Of a DNA stretch of 64,000 nt, positions 34,731-47,291 are shown piece by piece (within the stretch, counting starts at the first letter, position 1; every line of letters starts with the position of its first letter). The notes beneath the pieces were generated by a model that searched no databases, had not been told where the DNA came from, and worked only from the letters and a program-made list of their open reading frames with translations. This DNA is from Fusarium oxysporum f. sp. lycopersici 4287 (lineage: Eukaryota > Ascomycota > Sordariomycetes > Hypocreales > Nectriaceae): contig NC_030989.1 in NCBI RefSeq assembly GCF_000149955.1, positions 2,427,839-2,491,838 of the forward strand. The letters are read 5' to 3'. Both the position numbers and the translations under genes were made by a program.

Positions 34731-35142
34731 GTTTGTTTTGGCTTTACGGTGAATGGGGTATAAGAAGGTGTAATAATACTGTAATGATAGGTTTTGTCCA
34801 CAATGTTTTGAGGCGTTTGCAATTCTGAAACAAGCAAAGTCCCTCCCTTGATTGATATGTCCTCTTTACGTGAGATTGCTCCATGCGGGGAGAGCTTGTG
34901 CCCTGATTGGAGCTCACTTGGCATTTGATGACTGATCAAAGAGGCGCTGAATGCGACCTGACGATCTTTTATTATTAGAACATGAACCAGATACAGGTTC
35001 GACAAGCTTGAATCACAACTCAGATATGCTTGGTCCAGGTGAATCACATAGACAAATCCACATTCATTAACAGTACGAATATCCAAACAAGCTGAGGACC
35101 TCGTGATGCCCTGATCGCTGCTATGCTTTTGATCTGCCAAGT
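34731..35142. other. intergenic, no gene seen
   Basis: This short stretch between two minus-strand genes holds the promoter of the gelsolin-like gene and the 3' end of cog5. Nothing coding is visible. Confidence 0.5.
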
Positions 35143-36462
35143 TTATCGAAGATTGTTCACTACACTTCCCACCATCACAGCGACCTCTCGGTCCCAATTC
35201 ACTTCCGTCTTCGTTCTAGCCTTTGATCCCGTCAATGCGCTGTGTAACTGAGATCCCTTGACAACGGCCTGGCGGATTGCGTCTCCAACCGTGTTCTTAT
35301 TCGTTCGTAGGGTTCTAGCTACGACACCTCCACGATTCATGATATCCTGCACACGCGTAGCGAGACTGCTAGCCATGGTCCTCCAGAAGAATGAGGCTAG
35401 GCTTCCAGTCTCAAGATGTGCGAGAAGGAACTGGAGTAAGCTCGATTGGGTCGGTTGGCTGGAGGTGGGGAGAAGAGGGTGGGCTGGTGGCTTTATAGTC
35501 TCGAGGACAGCCTCAAGGGAAACTACGTTTTGACACTTGGCCATAACATCAGCCAAGGCCTTATCCAGTGTTGGTAGTTGGCCCAGAGAACGAGATAATG
35601 CCGTAATGCTTGCTTGTAGTGCCGATCGTATATAGGTTTCCAAAGACTGAAGCAGCAGCCTTGGGACCCATTTGTCGGGCTTGAAACCGGTGGTTGGTGA
35701 TAGCAGGTAGAGTGCGGTCAAAGCAGATGCTGTCCGCGCCTTGATCTCTTCAACTTGTGCAAAGGTCGATGTTGGCTGCACGGAGAATTCGCGAATGGTG
35801 CGCTCCGCCCGCTCGCGGACTGATCGATCGATGGGAGTTATGACTGTATCCTGCAGACTCTTGACGGCGTCCACACGGTTGAGTCCAAAGCCTTCTTCAC
35901 CGGGAGCTTTACGATCAAGAACTTCTCGTAGTGACAGAATTGTGTAAGCACAGCGTACCAATGCCCGATGGTCCTCCTTGCCGGTTCCGCTGTCAAGCTC
36001 CGAATGCTGAACCTCAAGCTGTCGACCAAGCTGTAAGCATCGCCCAACCGAGCGACCAAGCTTCAGAGTCTCCCATAGCCGCAGAGCGACGAGTCGGACC
36101 TCATCTGCTTCAGCATGTTTATCAATGACCTCCTTCTCAAGCTGGCGGTAGCTGTCGTTCAAGCTCTGGATCTGGCCATCCAATTCACCGACAATTTTTT
36201 TGGATGCTTGTGTCTGTTCCTGAGTATAATTGAGCAATGGGACGGCCGAGCGGGTCGTCAAGACATCTATATGCGAGTCAATCTCTTGAGCATCGAAGAG
36301 AACACGAGATAGGGGCGTAGAGAGGTCGAGGGGTGTATCGTTAGGGTTATTGGTCGAAACAACGAGCGTATTCGCAAAGGAAGCGGGGGAGAAATCAGGG
36401 TCGAGGAAGGTCTCGTAGTCGATGTACGACGGTTCTTCGTCGGCTATGATGTCTTCTGCCAT
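35143..36462 (-). CDS. cog5: conserved oligomeric Golgi complex subunit 5
   Basis: Single exon, 439 residues. The N-terminus has the very characteristic Cog5 text DYETFLDPDFSP..FAN and DLSTPLSRVLFD, followed by a long helical region with heptad-like spacing near residues 50-130 (LTTRSAVPLL, QIQSLNDSYRQLEKEV). The remainder is helical throughout. Cog5 belongs to lobe B of the COG tether, which docks vesicles returning to and within the Golgi and so maintains glycosyltransferase placement. It is a peripheral membrane protein. The length is close to yeast Cog5 (about 400) and shorter than animal Cog5. The neighbour on the plus strand is a DUF2434 membrane protein that starts 1.1 kb away. Confidence 0.9.
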   Translation of the reverse strand: MAEDIIADEEPSYIDYETFLDPDFSPASFANTLVVSTNNPNDTPLDLSTPLSRVLFDAQEIDSHIDVLTTRSAVPLLNYTQEQTQASKKIVGELDGQIQSLNDSYRQLEKEVIDKHAEADEVRLVALRLWETLKLGRSVGRCLQLGRQLEVQHSELDSGTGKEDHRALVRCAYTILSLREVLDRKAPGEEGFGLNRVDAVKSLQDTVITPIDRSVRERAERTIREFSVQPTSTFAQVEEIKARTASALTALYLLSPTTGFKPDKWVPRLLLQSLETYIRSALQASITALSRSLGQLPTLDKALADVMAKCQNVVSLEAVLETIKPPAHPLLPTSSQPTQSSLLQFLLAHLETGSLASFFWRTMASSLATRVQDIMNRGGVVARTLRTNKNTVGDAIRQAVVKGSQLHSALTGSKARTKTEVNWDREVAVMVGSVVNNLR

Positions 36463-37587
36463 GGTGTATATAGATGGATGAGATCTCGCTGCTGGCTCTC
36501 GAGGTTACAACCGTTGACAGCTGGTGATGTTGGCGCAAGCTTAAAGTGTGCAATTGGCTCTTGGTGGGTGTTCTGGAAGCTTGCTGGCCTTTTCGGGCAT
36601 CGCTCTCCCGCAGGTACGTACCCTTCACCTAACCATTCCGCATCTCAGGCACTTGAAGCAAGCTCTTTGGCTTGGCGGCTCTGGCGGAGCAGAATGGATC
36701 CATCTCATCGCCGCGGGGATTAAACGTGCCTACTAACCGTCCGTACAGTAGCAGCGGTATTAGCGGGAGAATGCCCTGTGTTTGGCACAGCAACCAATGA
36801 ACGCTTGAGTGTAGGGCCTGCTACAGTGAGGTCATCACTACATGGGTGCTAGAAGTGGATTGATTTTGATGCCGGGTCATGGCATGATGCAGGTGCTTTG
36901 AAGAGTTGAATAGCCCTCAATTCTTGGCGTCTTTTGGTTAGACTTGGCTGCAAGTGATTTTAAAGAAAGTCCAGTATTTTCTTATAATCAATGCTGATCC
37001 TTTTCGCCCGTAATCTTCATTTCCCGAGTATTCCGTGTCTAATAATTCAGTATGAGAGAATTTCGGCATGCAAAGACGGACCGCTCGGCGTCTCCACCTC
37101 CACACCCTCGGAAATACGTACCCAGAAAAAAAGATGATTGCCATCCACTCAGCCGCGAGTCTTTTCTCCATCGCAACGGCATGCCCGGCATATCCCATTG
37201 CCATCCAATCCGCATCTAACCAACGATATTTTGTTTTTCTTGACCACTTCCCTCCTACTCCTCTCTTCTTCCTTTCTTCATCTCGACGTCGTCGTATCTC
37301 TTGTCGGTTGGGATCTTCGTCGATTTGAGCCATGTCCTGATGCGTTCTGTTGTTGAATCGACTCATTTCTACTGATTGACAACCCTCTCGATTCCTCAAG
37401 GGTGAATTGCCCGTATATACATGAGCAATCGCATCGCGACAACTACACAGTATCTGCTCAAGATTCGTTCGAGTCTTCCGCTTGCAGTGTTCTCCTCAAT
37501 ACTCGAAACGACCCTGATACCCTCCAGAGCGCATTGGCAGACGAAAATAACACGCACTCGTGTCAACCTCGACATCGATTGCCCAAC
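36463..37587. other. divergent intergenic region between cog5 and DUF2434 gene
   Basis: This region should carry both promoters and the 5' leader of the DUF2434 gene; the right part (37180-37400) is pyrimidine-rich. The frame of the DUF2434 gene stays open back to 37402, but the start at 37588 gives the expected N-terminus. Confidence 0.5.
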
Positions 37588-39333
37588 ATGAACGGCTTGA
37601 TCGAGGCCTTTGCCCACATCTCGGCTCGTGCCGTAAATGAATGGCCAGAGGGTGATAAGGGTAACAGCAGCGACACCATTCTCGGCGGCGTCCACTTCAA
37701 CCTCACCACCCTCAAATACTTCAACTACACATTCTACAGCAACAACACCATCTCCAACAACTCCAAATGCTACCTGACCTTTGCGCCCTATACTCCGGCT
37801 TACGTCTTCCCGAACGGTACATGGACCAATGCCACTAAGTGCTATTCCGCGATCGAGAACATCAAGACTCGTGGTTTTGTCGGAATTGGTTTCGCTGTTG
37901 CTTTTGGAATTGCTCTTGTTCTCAACCTTACTGTCCTGGCCAAGCATGGAAAACTCTACGTGCCACGCGATTCGCGCTTCTATCCCATCGGTCGTCGCTG
38001 GCAGTGGTACTGGGCCTTGTTCAGTGCGGCGGCGGCTCTCATCAGTCTCTTTGTCGGCGTTGATATCGACCGGTACTATCTCCAGGAATTGCCCATCACT
38101 GTCAATGTCTTCTTTTGGTACCTCCTCTGCATGGGCACTGTCGCTATGACTTGGGAAGCTGTTCGTCATTGGGGCTCCTGGCAAGAAAGGCAATATGTCG
38201 ATCCTAATCCGTTTATCTTGCGCGACGATGACCGTCGTTCCAAGGTTGAGTTTTGGTTGCCGTTGTGGTTTTACCTCTGGCTGTGGCTGAACTTTTTCAT
38301 GGTTGTTCCCCGTAGCTGGAAATTCACCCAACTACAGCATTCGGAGGAGCAGACATTGGCCAAGGCGGTCCCTGGAGCAACTAATACTCGATTCAAGGTC
38401 GGCGCCTTCTGTCTCGTGGTAGCCTGGCTCACTATCGTCTTTTCCCTCCATCACTCGATCAAGCATTATAAGCCCCGACACCGCGGCATCGTCAACCGCG
38501 CTGTTGGCTTCCTTCGATACATCCCTTTCCGCTTCTGGCTTATCATCCCTCTGTCAGCGGCTACCATCGCGTATCAGGCCTTCATCTCATGGGAGTTTAA
38601 CTACTCTATCGTCAAGTACAACGGAAACATCCCTGTTATCTACTGTTGGGGCTTCCTGCCAACTCTGCTCATCCTTTACATTCAGTATCTCTACGGTTTC
38701 TTCAGCCCTAATGAGGACAAGGATCTGATTCGCAAGAGACGAGAGCGTGGTGAGATGATCAACCGAGAACTTGGCATCGTCAACAAGCCTGCCTGGTGGC
38801 ACCGTGTCAGGGGTGACCATCTCCTCAGCTTCAAGGATAAGCTTACTCGCAATGTTCATGAGATCGGAGGTGGTAGGGCCACTGGTCGACGTATTGAAGG
38901 AGATGCGGAGCGAGACCTACGTGAGGAGGCTTTGGCTGCTGCCAGAGATGATGATATCGAGATGGGCCACATGCATCGCCCCCTGGACGCTTCCAATAAC
39001 CCACGCTCTGATCGGGCTGGCACTGCTTCCATTAGCTCCAATGCCTCGCGAACGTTTGTCCAGCCATACACTGGTAAGAATGAGCGTCGCCGTCATGAGC
39101 GCAATATGGAAGCCGTCGCCGGCATTCTCTTCCCTAACAACCTCGCCGAGGACCGAGCTCGCCGTGAAGCGCAACTTGGACTCGACGGCCCCCCTCCCCC
39201 TCCTTATATGGACGGACAGGGCCGGGGTCGATCCTCCGGACGTCCCGGATCTACCGGTCGCAGCAATAGCACCGAGACGAACAATTCCATTAATGCTCCT
39301 CCCCAGCAAATCAGGAGTATGTTGGATATTTAA
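37588..39333 (+). CDS. DUF2434 multi-pass membrane protein
   Basis: Single exon, 581 residues. The first 85 residues are exposed and contain several N-glycosylation sequons (NLT, NYT, NNS, NGT, NAT), so they should face the ER lumen or outside. About seven membrane segments follow between residues 90 and 400, for example GFVGIGFAVAFGIALVLNL, WALFSAAAALISLFVG, WLPLWFYLWLWLNFFMVV and FWLIIPLSAATIAYQ. The C-terminal 180 residues are cytosolic, with basic and acidic patches and a PPPPPY motif. This is the fungal DUF2434 family, whose members are known only as membrane proteins of unknown function. The ATG at 37588 is used because residues encoded upstream look like leader. Confidence 0.87.
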   Translation: MNGLIEAFAHISARAVNEWPEGDKGNSSDTILGGVHFNLTTLKYFNYTFYSNNTISNNSKCYLTFAPYTPAYVFPNGTWTNATKCYSAIENIKTRGFVGIGFAVAFGIALVLNLTVLAKHGKLYVPRDSRFYPIGRRWQWYWALFSAAAALISLFVGVDIDRYYLQELPITVNVFFWYLLCMGTVAMTWEAVRHWGSWQERQYVDPNPFILRDDDRRSKVEFWLPLWFYLWLWLNFFMVVPRSWKFTQLQHSEEQTLAKAVPGATNTRFKVGAFCLVVAWLTIVFSLHHSIKHYKPRHRGIVNRAVGFLRYIPFRFWLIIPLSAATIAYQAFISWEFNYSIVKYNGNIPVIYCWGFLPTLLILYIQYLYGFFSPNEDKDLIRKRRERGEMINRELGIVNKPAWWHRVRGDHLLSFKDKLTRNVHEIGGGRATGRRIEGDAERDLREEALAAARDDDIEMGHMHRPLDASNNPRSDRAGTASISSNASRTFVQPYTGKNERRRHERNMEAVAGILFPNNLAEDRARREAQLGLDGPPPPPYMDGQGRGRSSGRPGSTGRSNSTETNNSINAPPQQIRSMLDI

Positions 39334-42300
39334 GAGATGGTGCCTTATGACGCTGTGAGCATTGATACTTATATGAGATGAAGTTTAGGATTGTTACGTC
39401 GCCCTGCATTTTGTCATTGGGCATGGTGAAGCAAAAGAATCTATTACATGAATAGTTGACTACGAATTTGCGGTGTTTTTCATGGGAAGCTCTGTCTGTC
39501 ACTCGCGTTATACACCAATACTGTTAGATATGACTATGTACGAAAATCAATATGTTTAATGATACACATTTCAGATATTCTTTTTCGAGTGCTCTCCAAC
39601 TACATGATATGGTGGGCAAAAGATTGAATTCCTAACATGTACGTAAGTTTAATAGTTTGGGATGGATGGACTGGGTTCGAGAATACAACACTCATGCCGA
39701 GCTTGTCTTCGAAACAGTTTCTACGACAATGAAGAGGAAACAACGCCTGTTATGTTTATCATGTCAATTAGACACTTGCCAAAGAGCTACGCATCTTCCT
39801 GGGGTGTGATTCACAATTAGACATGCTGACTATCAAAATAGGTTACCCTGTAGCAGCACCATAACAGACGATGGCCACCCATCACTTAGGATCTGAAAGA
39901 AGTTCAAGGTTTGTAACAAATAATCCAATTGCTAAGTATCAGGCACAGTGCATAAAAAGTCGCCGCATTATATCTAAAGAGAAAGCACCCCCACGCGGTA
40001 GCTGAAGGTTACTCCATGTCAACCGCAGGGCAGACCACGTCGAAGCATCAACAGTACGATTTGGCAAGGACCCTGGGGATCGACACTAGAACCATCATGA
40101 TGTCAGCTCTTACCACATCTGGAGTATCAGTAGCTTAGTCTGCAGGATAATCACATGCGGGGATGTCCTCCAGCTTAAGGCAATAAACTACTTGGCGTTG
40201 ATCACGGAGCCTCAAAGCCGGGTCTAGATGTGAGTCGTGGGAGTATATGAAGGGTAGCTCATCATTTAACACTTCGGGCTCCAACACACGGACAAAGTCA
40301 CTAGACATGCAGAAGGAATATCGCCTCCGCAGAGGCGCCGTCAAAGAGACACGGTAGGAAAGCAATACTTGTGCAACAGTACGATATATCATAACTCCCC
40401 GAATGGCGCAGGGAGGGGCAGTCAGCACGAGCACACCAGGTCAAAGGCACCGAAGAGAACCGAGAAACAGTTCTAATAAACAAAGATATTGGACGTGGCC
40501 ACAGAACCGAGGAATGATGGGCCGTCAGACTTGGGCTACACCTCCGCACGATATGCGATAGTGATAGACTTCAAGGGTTGCACAGGAAGATCGTGAATCG
40601 AATCATGAGACTTTGACGTACATACGTACATGCAACCACGCACGCGAATGAGGATACCTGCATGAAAGGCCCTTGAGGTGCATGCAGTCATGATGCGTAG
40701 CAGCCATGTCTGTTGGGGACAAGTCGGGTTCAGAACCCGACCGTCAAGAGGAAGCCCAACCCACTAGAGTTAGCTGCATTCAGATCCAGGTTCAGCTTCA
40801 CGATCGCAGGCCTGTTGATCTGAGAATCGACTTTAAAGGTCAAGGTCAATCAGTAAGTGAGGCTGAGGCGATGAGAGACATGTCGATGGAAGATCCACCA
40901 GAAGCAGTTAAAGCTTCCGAATTTTGGGTTTGAGCATAAAAGAGCGGTGTAGGATCAAAGGCCTGAACGAGAGGTTAAAGACAAGACGAGACAAGTTCAG
41001 GACAAGACAGGTAATTGACAAATGTTGTGGACCTCTATCGGGCAATGGTGTTAGCATGGCCACTAGCATGTGGCTTGGAAACAAAGACAATTCAAGACGA
41101 CATGAAATTGAGGGTCCGTGTGGAAGGTGATAAGACAATCAGAAACCCTCAAAATTCCAGGACATGGCAAAACATTGAATAGCGAGGTTGGGAAGGATGG
41201 AGGTAAATTCGAGATATCTCGGCTGGCAACATACTTGAAATCGACGAACAGAGTGGATTTCGTTGCAGGTTCAGTCAAGTCGCAGTCCCTTGCTTCACCG
41301 GTCGCCCACCTCCCGACCCATGAGTGATATTCCCCTGCTTCTGGAGGGAGTTGTCACATGGGTGTGGTCGGAATAAGCGGGCGCGGGGCTCAACTGCGTG
41401 TCCTCCAAAAAAGAGTCATCGAATGTCGTCGTCAACATCGAGTTGGTGTGCATGCCAGCACATGGAGGTTAGGTCAAGGGTGCAAGTGTGGCATCCTTTG
41501 GGGACCATGTTACTCTGGTGGATAGGTCTGTCGTCAACCTGCACCGTGCCTTGCATTTGGTGGCATGGTTTGGAGACCAGGCCAGAGGCTAGGATGAGGG
41601 CTCGGACAGTAGTCCAGGAACGATTAAGGTACCGTACATATCAAGTGAGATGATTTTTACAATGGGGGATATCGAGAGTTACTGCGCTCCCCAGGCATGC
41701 GTATAGTATTCGACAATATTGAAAGAGGCGCTTGTCTCCTAGCAACCAGCGGTTGGAAACGACTAAAAGGCGGTAAGCTGGTCTGTGGCTCATCCATTCC
41801 TGAGGACCAGGCTTCTGGCGAATCCCCATGTTACATGCTATTTCGGGAAGAGAATGTCTCGTACTTGGTGCCTGGAAATAGCACTGGAGGTAAATCCATC
41901 TAGAAGCTCAAGGCTGAACAGACGTGCCAAACCTTCAGTATAGCTCGTCATGATGAGCCAGGCGATTGAGTTGAAGAAAGACCCTCAATGTTGATCAGCA
42001 ACGCCAAGTGGAGCTGTCAAGGCGACGAGGCGCAAACGGCGGCTGCTTTAGAGGCGGCTGGTTGCGTAGTTTTAGTGTATATGCAGGTCAATTCTCGCAT
42101 CTCTATCGTGATCCTTGATACCGATGCGAGAAAACGGTATTAAGCGATGGGATAGAACTCAAGGCCGAGGTGTGCAGAAAGGTTCAGAGGGTATCGGCCG
42201 GGTTGCCTGTCCAATTTTAGACTTGCCCCAGGTACCCGAAAACACCGAGACAAGCAATACTCCCATTCAAGATCTGGCGGCTGAAAGAGGAAAACGAAGG

Positions 42301-44929
42301 AAAAGAGGCTGGAAGTCTAATGGTCACCGCCAGTTGACTGGATTGCCACCAATAACCAAGGTACCAATGGAATTCGAGAACGGGCATCTCTTCAAACGCT
42401 GGTCCCAGAAGCTTTGCTAAATGTCCGATTTTGAGTGCTTGGCGTTGTGGACATGGTTATCATTCTCATTTCTCAAAGCCAAACGAACAAAGAAAATAAA
42501 GAAGTTTAAGGGATGCAGTAGTGCTACAGTACCTAAGCCAATTAAAAGATGAAGACGGACAGACAGCGGCTGAAAGGGTTTCTCAGATCATCGGGATGTG
42601 TCCATAGCATCCAAGGGAACCCTGAATGATGCAGGACAGTGAGAGTGGGCTGTAGCAATAGTCATAAGCAGCCGAATCAGGTGTGACCTGCCCAAATAAT
42701 ACATCGAATCTTGCAGTGGATAGTGCTAGAAGATGCTTCGTTTATTTTCCACCATCGAGTGCTCATCTTTTTTTGACCAGCGACATCCCACCTGCTAATC
42801 TCTTATCGATAAAGGGTCACAGGACGCACTGATGACGGGAAGGAGGGGGACGTGCATGAGGGATAGACAGAGGGGGTGGGGCAGTTACCGCCTCTAGCTC
42901 TAGCTCCAGCTCTAAGGTAGCGGAGGGGCGAGGGGTTCAACAACGAGGATGAGACGGGAAGGAGGGGTCGAGTATTCCAGGGAGGTTAGGTGGCCCCAGG
43001 GAGCAAGGACTTCTGACATTGCCAAAGTTCACTGGTCTAAAGGCCTGCTAAAATATACCCAAACTTCCGTACCTAAGTCATTTCACCACTTAAGATACAG
43101 GCCCTAAGTTCTCTTGCCTCCCCTAGCCTCAGGCGGTAGATACTGTACCTCTTGTATGATAAGGTACTTCTATTTGAATGGGACCTCTGTATTAGCGGCT
43201 CCATCCAAGGAGAGCCTATAAGGTACAGCTAAAATTGACAACTCAGATCAGCAAAGGCACGAAACGAAACGAAGGAACAAAACAACCACGGAGCTGGCCG
43301 CCTCGGAAAAAGAGAACCTTCATGGCTGGAAAACATACAGTATCCATCTCAAGGACCCTTCAAGGGATACGCCAACCAACCACCAGGAACTCTAGAAACC
43401 TTCTCTAGGCGACGCCAAAAGTCAATTTCAACCAGCCGTCCCATCAACGACGTTTTCCACGCCTCAGGATCACAGTAGATCGAGGCGAGAGAAACGAAGT
43501 CGATCGTTGACCGTATGGTATTACTGGGTTCATGGCTCATACAAGTTCCATGGCACAGCAGCGTGTTGTATATGTTGTCGCTACAAGGAGAGTACGGGAA
43601 GATGCTTGCAAGATCACAGATCACCATCCATCGGTGGACGACTAGAATCCTTCCATTCGCGCACCAGGTGAGCAGCTTGTGAGCCTTGAATTGTAAATGC
43701 ATTCCTTTCAAGCTGCATGCGCAACGTCCAGCCAGAGCTTGCAGAAACGCAAATGCGAGCCATGTTACTCTCTCCGCACGCCTTGGCTCTGCTCCGTGCG
43801 CCTCATTTATGCGAAGAATTGTGGTGCGGGACAGAACCTTGAACTCGCTGGACAGATTCTGTTGCATCGGCTTCTACAGAGTCGATTAGAGCTAGATTCG
43901 ATGTTGATACAATGTTTTATTGCTGTGCTCCAGCCTCTTGAAGGGTTCATGTGGCTAGTAGAGCTTGGACTGGTGGTTCCTTGGCTATGGGATGAATGAA
44001 GTACCTGGTTCTTGACCACGATCCACCAGGTACGCTAGATCCATCCGCAAACATACACCGCCGTGAGATGCATGCAGGCAAACACTTTGGAGACACCTGC
44101 TGTTTGGCCTGCATTGAGAGAACCAGTGTGCTGGCAATTGACCCTCAATGCGTCATACGAGGTCAGCATTGAGTTTGTCCTGACTTGCACGGCATCTTCG
44201 GAATCAGTGGCCAGCCTCTTCCTCATGCTGCAAACTATCAAATGCCAGCTCAAACTCCACAACGACCGTTACCTGCTACCGAGATACGCCCATGTGTATT
44301 CGATTTGCGACATTTCACGTCATTGCTTGCGCCCAACGGCGCCAGTGCGATGGATGGATCTCGTGGACGTGTCGAGTGGTAGACCTTTCATGCTGGAGCT
44401 TTCAAAGCGACGGTACCTTCCAATTTATCAGACCGCGATATTGGAAGCGAATTACGACGCAGCAAAGACATGTTCAACATCGGGAGAGATGGGCTTTATT
44501 TGAAAGGGTTGCATTGTGCTTTGATATAGCTTGACTCCCCGCACGATGTTCATCATCGACCTGAATCTCAAGCCCACCGACCTACGGGATCCAGGCACCA
44601 TTATTCCCCTGCCCACCTATCATAAAGCTGAGAAAAAGTAACTGTGTGTTGATGTTAGGGACGCGGTGAGGGGTCTGTATCAGATTACATCGCATGGGTA
44701 AGCCGGCTGCATCCAGATGACCTGGATTATCTGCACCGACTGGGAGACGATGAACAATCCTTATTGCCTCCCAGTCTGCTCGGCATCGCTTATTGGAATC
44801 ATGTTTTCTAGGTATGCTGCTGCAAGCGTGTCTATGGCAACCGAGAATAAGATTTGGACAATCTCCATCTGAACAGTGATGAAAGCCGGAATCGTGTTGT
44901 CGTTGCAACAAATTTGTGGACTTGCACGG
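39334..44929. other. gene-poor region, part 1
   Basis: Open frames here reach at most 172 codons, have no recognisable family and often start with GTG or TTG rather than ATG. No mobile element, rRNA or tRNA can be seen. A low-complexity patch of AGCTCTAGCTCCAGC type lies near 42893-42915, and direct AAGACGAGACAAG words occur at 40980-41010. The block, with its continuation after the N gap, lies between the 3' end of the DUF2434 gene and the C2H2 regulator, so it may be a long upstream control region or hold non-coding transcripts. Confidence 0.45.
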
Positions 44930-45029
44930 NNNNNNNNNNNNNNNNNNNNNNNNNNNNNNNNNNNNNNNNNNNNNNNNNNNNNNNNNNNNNNNNNNNNNNN
45001 NNNNNNNNNNNNNNNNNNNNNNNNNNNNN
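44930..45029. other. assembly gap of 100 N
   Basis: Exactly 100 undetermined bases, the standard filler for a gap of unknown size between contigs. Reading frames that run across it are artefacts. Distances over it should not be trusted. Confidence 0.99.
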
Positions 45030-47291
45030 CACCGCGAGGTTTATTTTTACCACTCGCACAGCGGTACTCTTGGGGTCCCTGTGGGCGAAAACCATCCAAG
45101 CGCCGTCTCCAACCCTCATTGACATGGGGCCCTTGATCCACTCCAGGCTGAGAAGCCAACCCCTCGCATGCATGCTGGCTCCTACTGGGTTGACGATATC
45201 TCGAATCCTGCAAGTTGGTTTGTGCCCTGATCCAGAGCATGAGCAGAGACTGGCCCACCCATAGGCTTTGACCATGTGCTTATACTAATACTTGAAGCTA
45301 CGTTGAGGATTCGCTGCACCTGGTATTAGGAAAGTTTGAAAGATATGACTACCTAGGTATACATAGAAGCGGTCGAGGAACAACGCACCGAAAGGCTAGG
45401 TGCTTTTCAGTGACCATATCATCCTTGGACAGGCTGGTCAACTGTCAGCTTGCTTTACCACTAGCTTGCAGCTCGTTGGTTGATCAAGCTGCAGCGCTTG
45501 CAGGGTTATACCTCGCATGGGTCACATCAGGTACATACTGGCGCTATGTACCTGGCCCGCCCCCTGCTCAACAGTGCAGGTGACCTGTACCTGGCGGCTC
45601 TGACTGGCATGAGTTACTGTTCAATGTGCCCTTATGATAGAATTATTCAGCAAAGTGTTGTGCAACGACAATCAGTCCGCATGTTACTTGATGCCTCTGC
45701 TTGGAATTGGACCCGCGCGCCTGGATACTACGGTTAATCAAATCGTTCCGACTTGCTGCAATCCCACCCACCCACCTCGAATACATGTTTATCGTGCCTA
45801 ACAGTCACCGCTTAGGAATACGGATACTCCCAAGCAGCATCCATCGACTCATCCTGCAACTGTAACCCGCTCCCCACCAAAGCCGGCGGTGCCTTGCCCT
45901 GTCAGGGTTCCCACGAGACGAGACGAGCTGTGATCGGTCGCAAACTGGCAAAGCGGAGAATTGTGTTGGCGCCGTTTGAACCGAGACCAGAGCTCTGTGC
46001 CCAGCGAAACTCAACACCCACGACCATCCAATGCCAGGCTCGATTTGCAGCCAGCTGGGGAACCCTAGAGAGTTAGGTTCTTGTCGGACTTTCAACCCAC
46101 GGTGATCCAGGTCAATGAGCATGACAACAGCCAGCACGACTACGTGAGGTGGCTGACCTCTAGATTGATTGGTCGGGCAACGCAACTAACAAAGACTCCG
46201 TCTTAGTACAAGGGAAACAAGAGAGTTGGGCAACTCCATCCTGCCTCTATGCATCCATCCCGGATCCGGACTCCACAGACAATCGATTTGGGACGGAAAA
46301 GCAACCATAGACATACATCATCGCCACGCTTGCCCCTGCCACTTTTTCCCTCTGTGCCCCTGTCTCAACTCAGTTTGCGACTGTCAACCTTTTTTTTTTC
46401 TTCTGCGTCACGCACGTTCTGGCTTACGTTGTTACTGCAGTCTTTGTATGCAAGCAACACACATACAGTTTCGATTTTGACTTTTTCGGTTATCCCTTGA
46501 TGAAATCAAGTTGCAACCACAAAGGATAGCCCTGGAAGTGACGAATTATTCCATCGAATGAGTTTGACTGCATCGCTTTCGCAGTTGTCGCTCAGAGAAT
46601 ATCAACTCACCTCAGCCTGGTCTGTGCCACTCTGCGGATCTAGGCCTTGATCTTGGCTGGCTTGCATCACCACTACGCACGCCTCCCTCCCCGCCGGCAT
46701 TTCTACGTACGCTCTAAGGCGGGCCTTAGTTAGCAGGTCGTGGGTACTGTAGGAGCCTGAGAACGCCTCTACTCATTCTCTTACAACTCTCACACACGCT
46801 CCCTGTTTCTCCATCCTCATTGTCTCTCTTCTTGACCCCTTACATCTATCCCTTTATCCCGTTGGGATCCGCGCTCTGCGTCAACTTGTACATGTTCCGT
46901 TTTGTGTGTGCGTGTCTTGTTGCATCCTAACTCCTCGGACTATTACTTCTTATCTCCATATCCCCCATCATCGGAAGGTTTTCGTCTTGTACAGGGTTGC
47001 CTGTGGTCGTCATCACCCGCCTCGCGATTTCTGCTAAGTCCTTTGGCCGTCTCGCATTTTTCTGCCTCAGTGAGATTGTCGGTGCATCCAAGTGCAAAAA
47101 TTGCAGTCCCGACAACACATATAGCGGTGCATAACGAAGACCCGGCCGAATTCTCGTACCTGTGTGACCAGGACGTTGAACCCTCCGGGCATCTTTCTCG
47201 TCCTTTCCCGAGAGGCGGACCCGCGCAACGGTAATATCGTCACTAATATCGATAATACTGCTGCCAGTATCGAGTTCGAGCTTTTGTCGCC
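45030..47291. other. gene-poor region, part 2, and leader of the C2H2 regulator
   Basis: No supportable gene. From about 46740 the sequence becomes CT-rich (CTCATTCTCTTACAACTCTC words), a typical core promoter and 5' leader for the regulator that starts at 47292. The long leader contains at least one short upstream open frame, listed separately. Confidence 0.5.
46892..46930 (+). other. candidate upstream open reading frame in the C2H2 leader
   Basis: An ATG at 46892 opens a 12-codon frame ending at TAA 46928-46930, about 360 bases before the main start. It lies downstream of the CT-rich putative promoter and so would be in the mRNA if transcription starts near 46780. Upstream frames of this size commonly lower translation of fungal regulators. 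The transcript start is not known. Confidence 0.3.

Noticed and set aside
40135..40434. A 99-codon minus-strand frame
   Set aside because: No family match by eye and no support from neighbouring exons.
43349..43867. A 172-codon minus-strand frame in the gene-poor block
   Set aside because: No motif, no domain and ordinary composition; length alone does not support a gene at this GC level.
44063..44503. A 146-codon plus-strand frame near the N gap
   Set aside because: It begins with GTG, has no recognisable feature and no plausible splice partner.
44761..45275. Frames running through the N gap
   Set aside because: They exist only because N codons are read as open; the sequence is unknown.
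39334..47291. A transposon or RIP-mutated repeat in the gene-poor block
   Set aside because: No terminal repeats, transposase text or AT-biased mutated copy can be seen; composition is ordinary.
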